A DNA stretch of 64,000 nucleotides, from contig CACSJR010000012.1 in NCBI GenBank assembly GCA_902706235.1, positions 1 through 64,000 on the forward strand, in the 5' to 3' direction. Made by a program: the position numbers and the translations under genes. The notes beneath the pieces were generated by a model. It searched no databases and was not told where the DNA came from. It worked only from the letters and a program-made list of their open reading frames with translations. Below, piece by piece: positions 15,890-24,080 of this stretch. Positions within the stretch are counted from its first letter, which is position 1. Each line of letters starts with the position of its first letter. Source of the DNA: Citrobacter sp. 18056 (GTDB lineage Bacteria > Pseudomonadota > Gammaproteobacteria > Enterobacterales > Enterobacteriaceae).

Positions 15890-16960
15890 ATGAAACGTAA
15901 GACTTTTGGTCCGGTGACGTCGCAACAGGTTGCACAGATAGCGGGCGTGTCACAATCCGCTGTTTCAAGGACCTTTACCCCAGGGGCGAGTATCTCACCG
16001 GCGACGCGTGAAAAAGTGCTGAAAGCAGCACGCGAACTGGGGTATCGGCCTAACGCTATTGCCCGTTCGCTCAATACTGCACGTTCGCGGATTGTTGGGG
16101 TGGTGATGTCCTACTTCGACAACCAATTTTATCCGCAGGTGCTTGAGACGCTGGCGCAAAAACTGGATGAGCTTAATTACCATTTACTGCTGTTTGTCGG
16201 CGATCGTGACGGCAACGTCGACCGGATTTTTGACCAAATCATGCAGTATCGCGTCGACGGTATCGTACTGGCGTCAGTCTCGCTGTCGATGGAATTATCG
16301 CAGGAGTGCGTGGCCGCAGGGATCCCGGTGGTGCTGTTTAACCGCAGCGAGGAGAGCGGCATGGTCTCCAGCGTGAATAGCGATAACGAAACGGCTGCCC
16401 GACAAATAGCCCACTTTTTGTTGGCCGGGGGGCATCATCGTTTTGCTTATGTCGCGGGGATTGCCGATTCGTCGGTGAACCAGGCGCGGCAGAAGGGTTT
16501 TACGGAAACCCTTCACCGCCAGGGCATTGCCTCTGTCCATGTGGTTCAGGGAAATTACGATGCTGAGCAAACCCGACGGGCAGCCAGCGAACTCTTCTCG
16601 GTATCACCCACGCCTGATGCCGTGTTCGCCGCAAACGATCATATGGCCCTGACGGTAATGGATGTGGCGCGCTACGAATTTGGTCTGCGCATCCCGGAAG
16701 ATGTCTCGGTGATTGGCTATGACGATACCGGGCCTTCTGGCTGGCCTTCTTATGCGCTGACTTCAGCCTCGCAGCCCGTAGAAGCCATGGTTCAGGCAAC
16801 GGTGGCGTTACTGATGAAACAGATTGATAGCGGAACGATTGAACCTGAGCAGGTGGTGGTGCCCGGACTGCTGGTGGTCCGTCACTCTGCCCGGCGCCCA
16901 CAGGCGGGCGTGGTGGAAAAAGATGGCGTCTCGCTGTTCCAGTTGCAGGAGGTTGAATGA
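15890..16960 (+). CDS. LacI-family transcriptional regulator of the SnoaL/HisD cluster
   Basis: 356 aa. An N-terminal LacI helix-turn-helix lies at about residues 9-30 (VTSQQVAQIAGVSQSAVSR), followed by the hinge-helix region (RPNAIARSLNTARS) and a periplasmic-binding-protein-like sensor domain (PDAVFAANDHMALTVMD, IPEDVSVIGYDD). It is divergent from the MFS gene and overlaps the next gene by ATGA, so it is translated together with the first SnoaL-like protein. The two palindromes at 15641 and 15730 are its likely targets. The inducer is unknown. Confidence 0.92.
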   Translation: MKRKTFGPVTSQQVAQIAGVSQSAVSRTFTPGASISPATREKVLKAARELGYRPNAIARSLNTARSRIVGVVMSYFDNQFYPQVLETLAQKLDELNYHLLLFVGDRDGNVDRIFDQIMQYRVDGIVLASVSLSMELSQECVAAGIPVVLFNRSEESGMVSSVNSDNETAARQIAHFLLAGGHHRFAYVAGIADSSVNQARQKGFTETLHRQGIASVHVVQGNYDAEQTRRAASELFSVSPTPDAVFAANDHMALTVMDVARYEFGLRIPEDVSVIGYDDTGPSGWPSYALTSASQPVEAMVQATVALLMKQIDSGTIEPEQVVVPGLLVVRHSARRPQAGVVEKDGVSLFQLQEVE

Positions 16961-17928
16961 GCAGGTTACCGGGCTTCAGCCCACAGTTTGATTCTATCCA
17001 ACAATTTATTTTGACTCTGACGCACGTGGTATGGGAGCAAAAGGATATTGGTCAGTTGGCCGACTTCTACGCCACCCCCGTCGTGTTTCAGACGCCGGAA
17101 AAGCGGCTCACCGACCTGTCGCAGTTTATGCGTTTAACGCTGGAAGCGATGCACAGTTTTCCGCAGCGTAAAGTCCTGACCGAAGACATTCTGTGTAGTC
17201 ACTCTGCGCATAACGAATATTATGCAGCGCAGAGATCGCTGGCCTGTATTCAGCATTCGGGCGAAGGTTTTTATGGGTTACCCAGCGGTAACACCCTGTG
17301 GGTGCGTACATTTACCGACCGTATTTGTGCCGAAGGCGCGGTTCGCCAGGAATGGTTGTTACAGGACAGAGCGGCGATCATTAACCAGATTGGGCTCAAT
17401 GTCCGGGAGTTCGCGTGCGAACTGGTGCGGACGCGTCAGGAAGCAGGCATCGAGATGCTGTCGGCAGAAGAACTGGATGCTCTCTGGGCTGGTGGCCCGG
17501 AAGGTGATGACGTTGAAGGCGCGCTGGCGGGGCTTGTGGAGCGCTATCTGTCGATGTGGGCGGGCGGCAACAGCGGTGTGGTGCCTGGGCTGTACCATCC
17601 GGCGGCGACGCTGCATGGGCCCGGACATGTGTTACGCACTGGCGAGCAGGATATCGGTGCCTTCCTGTCAGGCTATCGTGCTTCATTTGCCGATAGCGAA
17701 ACGCAGCTTCATCATTTGATTGTTCGTCGTGATGCAAATGAACCCGTGAGACTCTCTTTGCGCTGGTCGTTATTAACCTGGCATGATGGATATGGTCAAT
17801 TTGGCGCACCGTCTCGTCGCCCAATATCGATTACCGGTATTAGCCAACTTGAATTACGCGACGGGTTAATCATACGTGAATATCTGGGGATCGATGAATT
17901 AGCTATCTGGTCGCAGATCTACAGTTAA
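16957..17928 (+). CDS. Double-domain SnoaL/NTF2-like protein 1
   Basis: 323 aa with no signal peptide or membrane segment. It contains two repeats of an NTF2/SnoaL-like fold, about residues 14-148 and 189-323. Each ends with a related segment (VRQEWLLQDRAAIINQIGL and IIREYLGIDELAIWSQI) in which an E-W/Y-L...D-x-x-A/L pattern recurs. SnoaL-like proteins are small-molecule isomerases, cyclases or hydratases that use His/Asp in a cone-shaped pocket. The same pattern occurs in the next gene, so the two are paralogues and may work as a complex. The start overlaps the regulator stop. Function unknown. Confidence 0.8.
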   Translation: MSRLPGFSPQFDSIQQFILTLTHVVWEQKDIGQLADFYATPVVFQTPEKRLTDLSQFMRLTLEAMHSFPQRKVLTEDILCSHSAHNEYYAAQRSLACIQHSGEGFYGLPSGNTLWVRTFTDRICAEGAVRQEWLLQDRAAIINQIGLNVREFACELVRTRQEAGIEMLSAEELDALWAGGPEGDDVEGALAGLVERYLSMWAGGNSGVVPGLYHPAATLHGPGHVLRTGEQDIGAFLSGYRASFADSETQLHHLIVRRDANEPVRLSLRWSLLTWHDGYGQFGAPSRRPISITGISQLELRDGLIIREYLGIDELAIWSQIYS

Positions 17929-18162
17929 TCCAGGGGGAGAAACACCCCCCCCTTAAAATAAAGAATTTCGAAGCGATAAACCGTCTGTTTATTGCGGGCA
18001 GCATTTGTCTACATTTTTTTAATCAGCATTATCACCGCAATTAGGTGAGGCGTCACTGTAGCCGTAGTCTGTGTATATAAAACGATATTTCTGCTGCAAC
18101 GGGGTGGGCATAAATAACGTGTACAGAATGCGACATAATATAAATGCAATGCAGGAGGTTAT
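17929..18162 (+). promoter_or_regulatory. Gap before SnoaL-like protein 2, with a strong Shine-Dalgarno
   Basis: A 234-base AT-rich gap within the cluster. The segment TGTATATAAA at about 18072-18081 could be an extended -10 element. A near-perfect ribosome binding site AGGAGG sits 6 bases before the ATG at 18163. No full copy of the TTGCAT...ATGCAA operator is present, only a partial ATGCAATGCA next to the ribosome site. A second promoter for the last two genes is possible but not proven. Confidence 0.4.
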
Positions 18163-19302
18163 ATGTCTTCAACTGAAACTACCCAAAAAGCACCGGCAGT
18201 CGCAGAAAAAAGTAATGTAAAATCCAGCCGTGATGAACCTGTATTACAGGTTGAGCGTCATGACTTTGTCGATCTGGTACCAGAAAAACGGCCACGTGCG
18301 CAATCACTTCGGGGCTTTGATGATTGCTATACCGATATTGTCGATTATATCGTGCGCTGTACCCATAAAATTTGGGACGAACGTGATGTCGGTTTAATTT
18401 ATACCCACTATACCCACAACTGCGTGTTATATAACGCACTGGGGACAATGTATAACCGCGAGCAGGTTGTGCAAGATACTATTCAGCGCCTGGTTGCATT
18501 CCCGGACCGCCGTGGGATGGCGACCCAGGTTATCTGGAACGGGGATGATATTAACGGTTTTTATACCTCGCATCTGGTCACCGGTACCGGCCGCCATACC
18601 CAATACAGTCATCTGGGTAAACCTACCAATCGCACGTTTGTGACCCGGACAGTCGCCGACTGTATGATCTTCGAAAATAAAATCTATCGTGAGTGGCTGG
18701 TCAGCGACAATATGTCGATGATGCGCCAGTTAGGGCTTGATACCGATGCCGTGGCTTACGGGATGGCGAAGGAGCAATTTGATAAAGGCTTCCGCGTCAC
18801 CGATATTGGCGAGAATCGCCGCCTGGTCGGCCAGTATCCTCCGGAAATGGCATGTGATGACTCTATCGCCCATACCGATATCGAAGCGCAATGTCTGCAA
18901 TGGTTCCATGAAATTTATAACCGTCGCATGCTGGGTAAAATCAAGGACGTCTATGCCCCGAATGTGCAATGGCATGGTCCATTGATGAAGGAACTTTACG
19001 GCCAGGCCGCTGTAATTCATCAAACGCTGGCGCTGATTGGGATGATCCCGGATGGCGCATGGATCCCGCAGCACGTGTGCTCGAACCCTTGCGATGAAGG
19101 CGGCACCAAAGTGGCGATTCGCTGGATAATGGAAGGGCACCATCTTGGCTATGGCGAACTGGGTAAACCAACCGGCGAGCGACTGTTCGTGATGGGGATG
19201 TCCCATTACCACATTGTGAATGGCAAGATTGTGGATGAGTGGGTGATTTACGATCATCTGGCTCTGCTGGCGCAAATTAAACTGGGTCAGATGGAGGCCT
19301 GA
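18163..19302 (+). CDS. Double-domain SnoaL/NTF2-like protein 2
   Basis: 379 aa. A polar N-terminal tail of about 45 residues rich in Lys, Glu and Ser is followed by two NTF2/SnoaL-like domains, about 55-200 and 243-376. Matching motifs close each domain: YREWLVSDNMSMMRQLGLD in the first and VDEWVIYDHLALLAQIKLG in the second. Both domains also keep a His-rich motif before a G-x-P-T segment (YSHLGKPTNR, GYGELGKPTGER). It is paralogous to the preceding gene. It ends 3 bases before the HisD-family gene. Likely a cytoplasmic enzyme on a small organic molecule; substrate unknown. Confidence 0.82.
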   Translation: MSSTETTQKAPAVAEKSNVKSSRDEPVLQVERHDFVDLVPEKRPRAQSLRGFDDCYTDIVDYIVRCTHKIWDERDVGLIYTHYTHNCVLYNALGTMYNREQVVQDTIQRLVAFPDRRGMATQVIWNGDDINGFYTSHLVTGTGRHTQYSHLGKPTNRTFVTRTVADCMIFENKIYREWLVSDNMSMMRQLGLDTDAVAYGMAKEQFDKGFRVTDIGENRRLVGQYPPEMACDDSIAHTDIEAQCLQWFHEIYNRRMLGKIKDVYAPNVQWHGPLMKELYGQAAVIHQTLALIGMIPDGAWIPQHVCSNPCDEGGTKVAIRWIMEGHHLGYGELGKPTGERLFVMGMSHYHIVNGKIVDEWVIYDHLALLAQIKLGQMEA

Positions 19303-19305
19303 ACA

Positions 19306-20613
19306 ATGAGTCGGATCAGTGATAACGAGGTCCAGTTCGTCAAGCGACCACAGGGACAGGATCTGCAAGCCGATCTTACGTTGAGTACAACCGTGCAGCA
19401 GATTATTGCGCAGGTTCGTGCCCGGGGCGATGAGGCGCTACGTGATTTCTCTGCAAAATTCGACCGTACCGTGCCGGAGGCGTTCGAGGTTTCCGCGCAG
19501 GAAATAGAGGAGGCGCTTGCCGGGATTGACCCGCAGACCCGTAAGGACAGCGAATTCGCTATTGCTCAGGTCAAACGGTTTGCGCAGGCACAACTGGCGA
19601 CGATGCAGCCGCTTGAGATTGAAACGCTACCCGGTGTACACCTCGGTCATCGCATTATTCCCATTGAAACGGTAGGTTGCTATGTGCCGGGTGGACGCTA
19701 CCCGATTCTGTCTGCGCCGATTATGTCAATCGTACCTGCGGTGGTTGCCGGATGCGACAATATCATCGCCTGCTTACCGCCAGGCGCTCACTCTGCGATG
19801 ATCGCCATTTGCCATCTGGCGGGTGCGCACCGTATTTTCAAAGTTGGGGGCGCTCAGGCTATTGCCGCGATGGCCTGGGGTACAGCGTCGATCCCGGCTG
19901 TCGATAAAATCGTGGGGCCTGGCAATGCGTTTGTGAATGAAGCGAAACGCCAGGTGTTTGGCAAAGTGGGTATCGATGCGCTTGCCGGGCCGAGCGAAAT
20001 CTATATCGTCTCTGATGACAGTGCCGATCCGCGTATCCTGGCGGCCGATTTGCTGGCACAGGCAGAACATGATGTTCACACCCGTGTCGGCCTGGCCACT
20101 ACCAGTGAGCGCGTTGCGCAGCAAACCCTGGCTGAAATTGAACGGCAGTTGCTGAACCTGCCAACGGCAGTCACTGCGGGTGAGGCCTGGAAACGGCAGG
20201 GCGAAATCGTGATTTGCAAAGATGAAGAGCAGCTGATTACCTGGGCCGATCATATCGCGACAGAGCACCTGCAGGTCCACACTCGCGACCCGCATGGCAC
20301 CGCCAGTAAGATCCGTAATTATGGTTCGCTGTTCATTGGACAAAACGCCAGCGTGGTGTTTTCGGACAAATGCTGTGGCACCAATCATACGCTGCCAACC
20401 ATGGCGGCAGCGCGTTACACCGGCGGACTTTGGGTCGGTGCTTATGTGAAGATTTGCACCCATCAATGGATAGATGACCACGGAGTTGCTGCCATTGCAG
20501 CACCTGCGGTGCGTCAGAGTCGAACCGAGGGGATGCAGGCGCATCGTCGCGCCGCTGAAATCCGCCTGGATCCTCAGGCAATAGATGAAATTACGGCGGG
20601 GCAAAAGGATTGA
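19306..20613 (+). CDS. Histidinol-dehydrogenase-family enzyme (HpsN-like), not the biosynthetic HisD
   Basis: 435-aa zinc- and NAD-dependent dehydrogenase. The HisD zinc ligands and catalytic pair are all present: Q252 and H255 (LLAQAEHDV), E320-H321 (ATEHLQV), D354 (FSDKC), H361 (GTNHTLP) and H413 (MQAHRRA). The gene is in a catabolic-looking cluster and not in a his operon. It resembles the HisD paralogues used for other polyols, such as HpsN, which oxidises dihydroxypropanesulfonate to sulfolactate in two steps. No other sulfonate genes are near, so that substrate is not implied. It probably performs a two-step alcohol-to-acid oxidation after the SnoaL-like proteins act. Confidence 0.85.
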   Translation: MSRISDNEVQFVKRPQGQDLQADLTLSTTVQQIIAQVRARGDEALRDFSAKFDRTVPEAFEVSAQEIEEALAGIDPQTRKDSEFAIAQVKRFAQAQLATMQPLEIETLPGVHLGHRIIPIETVGCYVPGGRYPILSAPIMSIVPAVVAGCDNIIACLPPGAHSAMIAICHLAGAHRIFKVGGAQAIAAMAWGTASIPAVDKIVGPGNAFVNEAKRQVFGKVGIDALAGPSEIYIVSDDSADPRILAADLLAQAEHDVHTRVGLATTSERVAQQTLAEIERQLLNLPTAVTAGEAWKRQGEIVICKDEEQLITWADHIATEHLQVHTRDPHGTASKIRNYGSLFIGQNASVVFSDKCCGTNHTLPTMAAARYTGGLWVGAYVKICTHQWIDDHGVAAIAAPAVRQSRTEGMQAHRRAAEIRLDPQAIDEITAGQKD

Positions 20614-20647
20614 CCTGAGCGACGGAAATGTGTTTTCCACACAGGCA

Positions 20648-20681
20648 TGCAAGGCCGCAATGACGTTATTGCGGCCTTGCA
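20648..20681. other. Perfect 14-bp stem-loop after the HisD-family gene
   Basis: TGCAAGGCCGCAAT, loop GACGTT, then the exact reverse complement, ending just before the tRNA-Ser repeat. There is no T-tract on either strand in the right place, so it is not a textbook terminator, although such a strong hairpin could still end or protect the transcript. It marks the right junction of the 13.8-kb block. Confidence 0.7.
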
Positions 20682-20692
20682 AACTGCAGACG

Positions 20693-20720
20693 AAAAAAAA
20701 GCCCGTACTTTCGTACGAGC
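20693..20720 (-). terminator. Rho-independent terminator of tRNA-Ser (copy C)
   Basis: Same stem (GCTCGTAC/GTACGGGC with GAAA loop) and eight T on the minus strand as at 6750-6777. Confidence 0.85.
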
Positions 20721-20733
20721 TCTTCTTCAAATA

Positions 20734-20821
20734 TGGCGGTGAGGGGGGGATTCGAACCCCCGATACGTTGCCGTATACACACTTTCCAGGCGTGCTCCTT
20801 CAGCCACTCGGACACCTCACC
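20734..20821 (-). tRNA. serX: tRNA-Ser (anticodon GGA), serX position
   Basis: 88-nt class II tRNA with CCA encoded, anticodon GGA, long variable arm and a standard T loop. It is identical to the copy at 6791-6878. The gene symbol rests on its place beside ghrA, as in E. coli. Confidence 0.97.
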
Positions 20822-20855
20822 ATATTGTCGTCCCAACGCTGCTGGGACGGGCGCT

Positions 20856-20884
20856 AATGTAGGGAAAAGCGTAACTTACGTCAA
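20856..20884 (-). promoter_or_regulatory. Promoter of tRNA-Ser copy C
   Basis: Minus strand TTGACG (20879-20884), 17-base spacer, TACATT (20856-20861), and a GC-rich discriminator (AGCGCCCG). It is a stable-RNA-type promoter, different in sequence from that of copy B. Confidence 0.75.
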
Positions 20885-21089
20885 TCAACTTTTTCAAAAA
20901 AACGTCCAATAAGACAAACTTCGTCCAACCTGCTTTCGTAATAACCGCGATTCGCTTTTTTTCTCAGCATTCGCCTTTCCGCCGACAGGCTGCAAAAATT
21001 TGCTATGCTGACAAACCAATATAAAACAACACGAAATCGACGCGCCGCAGACCTGCATAAGAAAGGCGCAGTATATAAAGGAGAGCAGT

Positions 21090-22028
21090 ATGGAGATTAT
21101 TTTTTACCATCCCACCTTCGACACCCAGTGGTGGATCGCCGCGCTGGAAAAACAACTGCCGGGCGCCCGCGTCCGTGAGTGGAAAAGCGGTGACAATGAG
21201 CCCGCCGATTACGCGCTGGTGTGGCACCCGCCGGTTGAAATGCTGCAAGGTCGTGAGCTGAAAGCCGTCTTTGCGCTGGGCGCAGGCGTCGATTCCATTC
21301 TCAGTAAGTTGCGAGAACACCCGGAGATGCTACCACTTTCCATTCCGCTGTTCCGCCTCGAAGACACCGGCATGGGCTTGCAGATGCAGGAGTACGCCGT
21401 CAGCCAGGTGCTGCACTGGTTCCGTCGCTTTGATGATTATCAGGCGCTCAAGCAGGAGACGCGCTGGGAGCCGCTGCCAGAATTTACCCGTGAAGAGTTC
21501 ACTATTGGCATTATGGGCGCGGGTGTGCTCGGCAGTAAAGTGGCAGAAAGCCTTCTGGCCTGGGGATTCCCGGTGCGCGTCTGGAGCCGCAGCCATAAAG
21601 ACTGGCCGAATGTGCAGAGCTTCGCGGGTGAAAGTGAAATGGGCGATTTCCTGCGTGAAACGCGCGTGCTGATTAACCTGCTGCCGAACACGGCGGAAAC
21701 GGTCGGCATCATCAATCATGCGCTGCTCAATCAATTGCAGGATAAGAGCTATCTGCTGAACCTCGCGCGCGGTGTACATGTCAATGAAGATGAACTGTTG
21801 CGCGCGCTGGAAAATGGCAAGTTAAAGGGTGCGATGCTCGACGTGTTCAGCCGTGAACCATTGCCGGTGGAAAGCCCGCTGTGGCGCCATCCTCGCGTGG
21901 CCATGACGCCGCACATTGCGGCGGTTACCCGACCGCAGGAAGCCATTGCCTATATCGGTAAAACCATCACCGGCCTGGAGCGCGGAGAGACGGTCACTGG
22001 GCAGGTCGACAGGGCCCGCGGATACTGA
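21090..22028 (+). CDS. ghrA: Glyoxylate/hydroxypyruvate reductase A
   Basis: 312 aa, D-2-hydroxyacid dehydrogenase family. It reduces glyoxylate to glycolate and hydroxypyruvate to glycerate with NADPH in the cytoplasm. The Rossmann motif [13 protein letters not shown] lies around residues 140-152. Catalytic residues fall in [14 protein letters not shown] (Arg), the FSREPLP segment (Glu) and MTPHIAAV (His). The ribosome site GGAGAG precedes the ATG. The position between serX and ycdX matches E. coli. Confidence 0.95.
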   Translation: MEIIFYHPTFDTQWWIAALEKQLPGARVREWKSGDNEPADYALVWHPPVEMLQGRELKAVFALGAGVDSILSKLREHPEMLPLSIPLFRLEDTGMGLQMQEYAVSQVLHWFRRFDDYQALKQETRWEPLPEFTREEFTIGIMGAGVLGSKVAESLLAWGFPVRVWSRSHKDWPNVQSFAGESEMGDFLRETRVLINLLPNTAETVGIINHALLNQLQDKSYLLNLARGVHVNEDELLRALENGKLKGAMLDVFSREPLPVESPLWRHPRVAMTPHIAAVTRPQEAIAYIGKTITGLERGETVTGQVDRARGY

Positions 22029-22032
22029 GTTC

Positions 22033-22054
22033 AACCCGGCAATGCCGGGTTTTT
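22033..22054 (+). terminator. Terminator of ghrA
   Basis: AACCCGGC, loop AAT, GCCGGGTT followed by a short T run, a few bases after the ghrA stop. Confidence 0.8.
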
Positions 22055-22114
22055 CGCTAATAAAGGCCGCCCATTCCTGCTATGCTTGGACATATAAAGA
22101 AAGAGGAGAATGTG

Positions 22115-22852
22115 ATGTATCCTGTTGACCTGCATATGCACACCGTCGCCAGCACCCACGCTTACAGCACCCTTCATGACTATATCGCCGAAGCGAAACG
22201 TAAAGGGATCAAACTGTTTGCCATTACCGATCACGGTCCAGATATGGCCGATGCCCCGCACTATTGGCATTTCGTGAATATGCGTATCTGGCCGCGAATG
22301 GTTGATGGCGTGGGTATTCTGCGTGGGATCGAATCCAACATTAAAAACACGCTCGGCGAAATCGACTGCACCGGCCCAATGCTGACGTCGCTGGATTTCA
22401 TCATTGCCGGTTTCCATGAGCCGGTTTTCCCGCCGCAGGATAAAGCCACGCACACCGAAGCGATGATTGCCGCTATCGCCAGCGGCAATGTCCACATGAT
22501 TAGTCATCCGGGGAACCCGAAGTTTCCGATTGATATCAACGCCGTGGCGGAAGCGGCGGCGAAGCACCATGTCGCGCTGGAAATTAACAACTCCTCGTTT
22601 GTTTCATCTCGTCCGGGCAGCGAAGATAACTGTCGGGCCGTAGCCGCGGCGGTGCGTGACGCTGGGGGCTGGGTGGCGTTAGGTTCTGACTCCCACACCG
22701 CGTTTACGCTGGGCAATTTTACCGAATGCCGTAAGATTCTCGACGCTGTCGAGTTCCCGGAAGACCGTATTCTTAACGTTACGCCGCGCCGTTTCCTGGA
22801 TTTCCTCGAATTGCGCGGCGTGCCGCCGATAGCCGAATTTGCTGAACTGTAA
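22115..22852 (+). CDS. ycdX: PHP-domain phosphatase YcdX
   Basis: 245 aa from [10 protein letters not shown] at 22115, with AGAGGAG just upstream; this is the E. coli length. PHP-family metal motifs are visible: HMHT near the N-terminus, ITDHGPDM, the later EINNSSF region and GSDSHTAF. They fit a trinuclear zinc phosphoesterase. In E. coli YcdX is a phosphatase needed for swarming and is helped by YcdY, whose gene follows after 21 bases. Confidence 0.94.
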   Translation: MYPVDLHMHTVASTHAYSTLHDYIAEAKRKGIKLFAITDHGPDMADAPHYWHFVNMRIWPRMVDGVGILRGIESNIKNTLGEIDCTGPMLTSLDFIIAGFHEPVFPPQDKATHTEAMIAAIASGNVHMISHPGNPKFPIDINAVAEAAAKHHVALEINNSSFVSSRPGSEDNCRAVAAAVRDAGGWVALGSDSHTAFTLGNFTECRKILDAVEFPEDRILNVTPRRFLDFLELRGVPPIAEFAEL

Positions 22853-22873
22853 TTCTCTGAATGGAATAATTGA

Positions 22874-23428
22874 ATGAACGAGTTTTCAATCCTCTGCCGC
22901 GTTCTGGGCTCATTGTACTATCGCCAGCCGCAGGACCCGCTGCTGGTCCCGCTGTTTAACCTCATTCGTGATGGCAAACTGGCGGCGAGCTGGCCGCTGG
23001 AACAGGATGAGCTGCTGGAGCGCCTGCAAAAGAGCTGCGATATGCAACAAATCTCCGCAGACTACAATGCACTGTTTGTTGGCGACGAGTGCAGCGTTTC
23101 TCCGTACCGCAGCGCATGGGTTGAAGGCGCGACCGAGGCTGAAGTGCGCAGCTTCCTGTCCTCACGCGGCATGCCGCTGAGCGACACGCCTGCCGACCAT
23201 ATCGGCACGTTGTTGTTGGCGGCGTCCTGGCTGGAAGACAATTCCGCGGATGATGAAAGTGAAGCGGTCGATACGCTGTTCACGGACTATCTGCTGCCGT
23301 GGGTCGGGACATTCCTCGGGAAAGTTGAAGCGCACGCCACGACGCCATTCTGGCGCACGCAGTCGACTATCACTCGCGAGGCAATCTCAGCGATGTGGGA
23401 TGAGATCGAAGAAAGTAGCGAACAGTGA
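22874..23428 (+). CDS. ycdY: TorD-like chaperone YcdY
   Basis: 184 aa, all-alpha TorD/DmsD-like chaperone family. The conserved central stretch YNALFVG...VSPYRSAW is present. Members usually guard molybdoenzymes before export; the E. coli protein instead assists metal loading or activity of YcdX. The gene directly follows ycdX, so the pair is likely co-transcribed. No signal peptide. Confidence 0.92.
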   Translation: MNEFSILCRVLGSLYYRQPQDPLLVPLFNLIRDGKLAASWPLEQDELLERLQKSCDMQQISADYNALFVGDECSVSPYRSAWVEGATEAEVRSFLSSRGMPLSDTPADHIGTLLLAASWLEDNSADDESEAVDTLFTDYLLPWVGTFLGKVEAHATTPFWRTQSTITREAISAMWDEIEESSEQ

Positions 23429-23430
23429 TA

Positions 23431-23446
23431 TGTGATCTTAATCACA
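23431..23446. promoter_or_regulatory. CRP-type binding site upstream of ycdZ
   Basis: TGTGATCTTAATCACA is a perfect TGTGA-N6-TCACA palindrome, about 93 bases before the ycdZ start and just after the ycdY stop. It suggests cAMP-CRP control of ycdZ; FNR is less likely because the outer TGTGA/TCACA are CRP-like. Confidence 0.75.
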
Positions 23447-23531
23447 TATAAAATGTAACGATACATAATCCGTTGCAAATTTTGTGCTCGTGATCTCATC
23501 TGGAAACCGCGTATCTGCTATGATGCGCGGC

Positions 23532-24017
23532 ATGAACATACTTCTCTCTCTCGCACTGACAACAGGCATTCTCTCCGGACTCTGGGGATGGGTAGCCGTG
23601 TCTCTCGGCCTGCTCAGCTGGGCGGGTTTCCTCGGCTGTACCGCTTACTTTGCCTGTCCGCAAGGTGGGCTGAAAGGTCTCGCCATCGCAACCGCCACCG
23701 TCTTGAGCGGTGTGGTATGGGCGCTGGTGATTATCCATGGGAGCGCGGTGGCGCCGCATCTGGAAATCTTCGGCTATGTCATGACCGGTGTGGTGGCGTT
23801 CCTGATGTGCCTGCAGGCCAAGCAGCTGTTGTTGTCTTTTGTGCCGGGCACGTTCATCGGGGCTTGTGCCACGTTTGCAGGGCAGGGCGACTGGAAGCTG
23901 GTGGTGCCCTCGCTGCTGGTAGGGCTGATATTTGGCTACGCGATGAAAAATAGCGGGTTGTGGCTGGCAGCAAGAAGTGCCAGACGGCAGGCACCGGATA
24001 ACGCCGTAAAGCAATAA
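23532..24017 (+). CDS. ycdZ: Inner-membrane protein YcdZ (DUF1097)
   Basis: 161 aa from MNILLSLALTTG, the start that matches the E. coli protein; in-frame upstream codons are not conserved. Five or so hydrophobic segments, with GWVAVSLGLLSWAGFLGC near the N-terminus and LLVGLIFGYAMKNSG near the C-terminus. It is a DUF1097 membrane protein of unknown function. A perfect CRP-type palindrome upstream suggests catabolite control. Confidence 0.92.
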   Translation: MNILLSLALTTGILSGLWGWVAVSLGLLSWAGFLGCTAYFACPQGGLKGLAIATATVLSGVVWALVIIHGSAVAPHLEIFGYVMTGVVAFLMCLQAKQLLLSFVPGTFIGACATFAGQGDWKLVVPSLLVGLIFGYAMKNSGLWLAARSARRQAPDNAVKQ

Positions 24018-24033
24018 TCGTCGAACAAGAAAC

Positions 24034-24067
24034 AAAAAAAGCGTAGCCTCGGGGCTACGCTTTTTTT
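24034..24067. terminator. Bidirectional terminator between ycdZ and csgG
   Basis: Stem GCGTAGCC/GGCTACGC flanked by seven A on one side and seven T on the other, so it can end transcription from both convergent genes. Confidence 0.9.
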
Positions 24068-24080
24068 GTCTGAATCAGAA

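Larger units (their letters stand above)
20687..20828 (-). repeat. 142-bp direct repeat carrying complete tRNA-Ser and terminator (copy C)
   Basis: Identical to 6744-6885 and in the same orientation. It lies next to ghrA, which is the serX position in E. coli, so this is most likely the resident copy. Recombination between the two copies would delete the 13.8 kb between them while leaving one intact tRNA. Confidence 0.9.

Noticed and set aside
19306-20613. Assignment as biosynthetic hisD
   Set aside because: No other his genes are nearby, it is co-transcribed with SnoaL-like genes, and it fits the catabolic HisD-paralogue pattern better.
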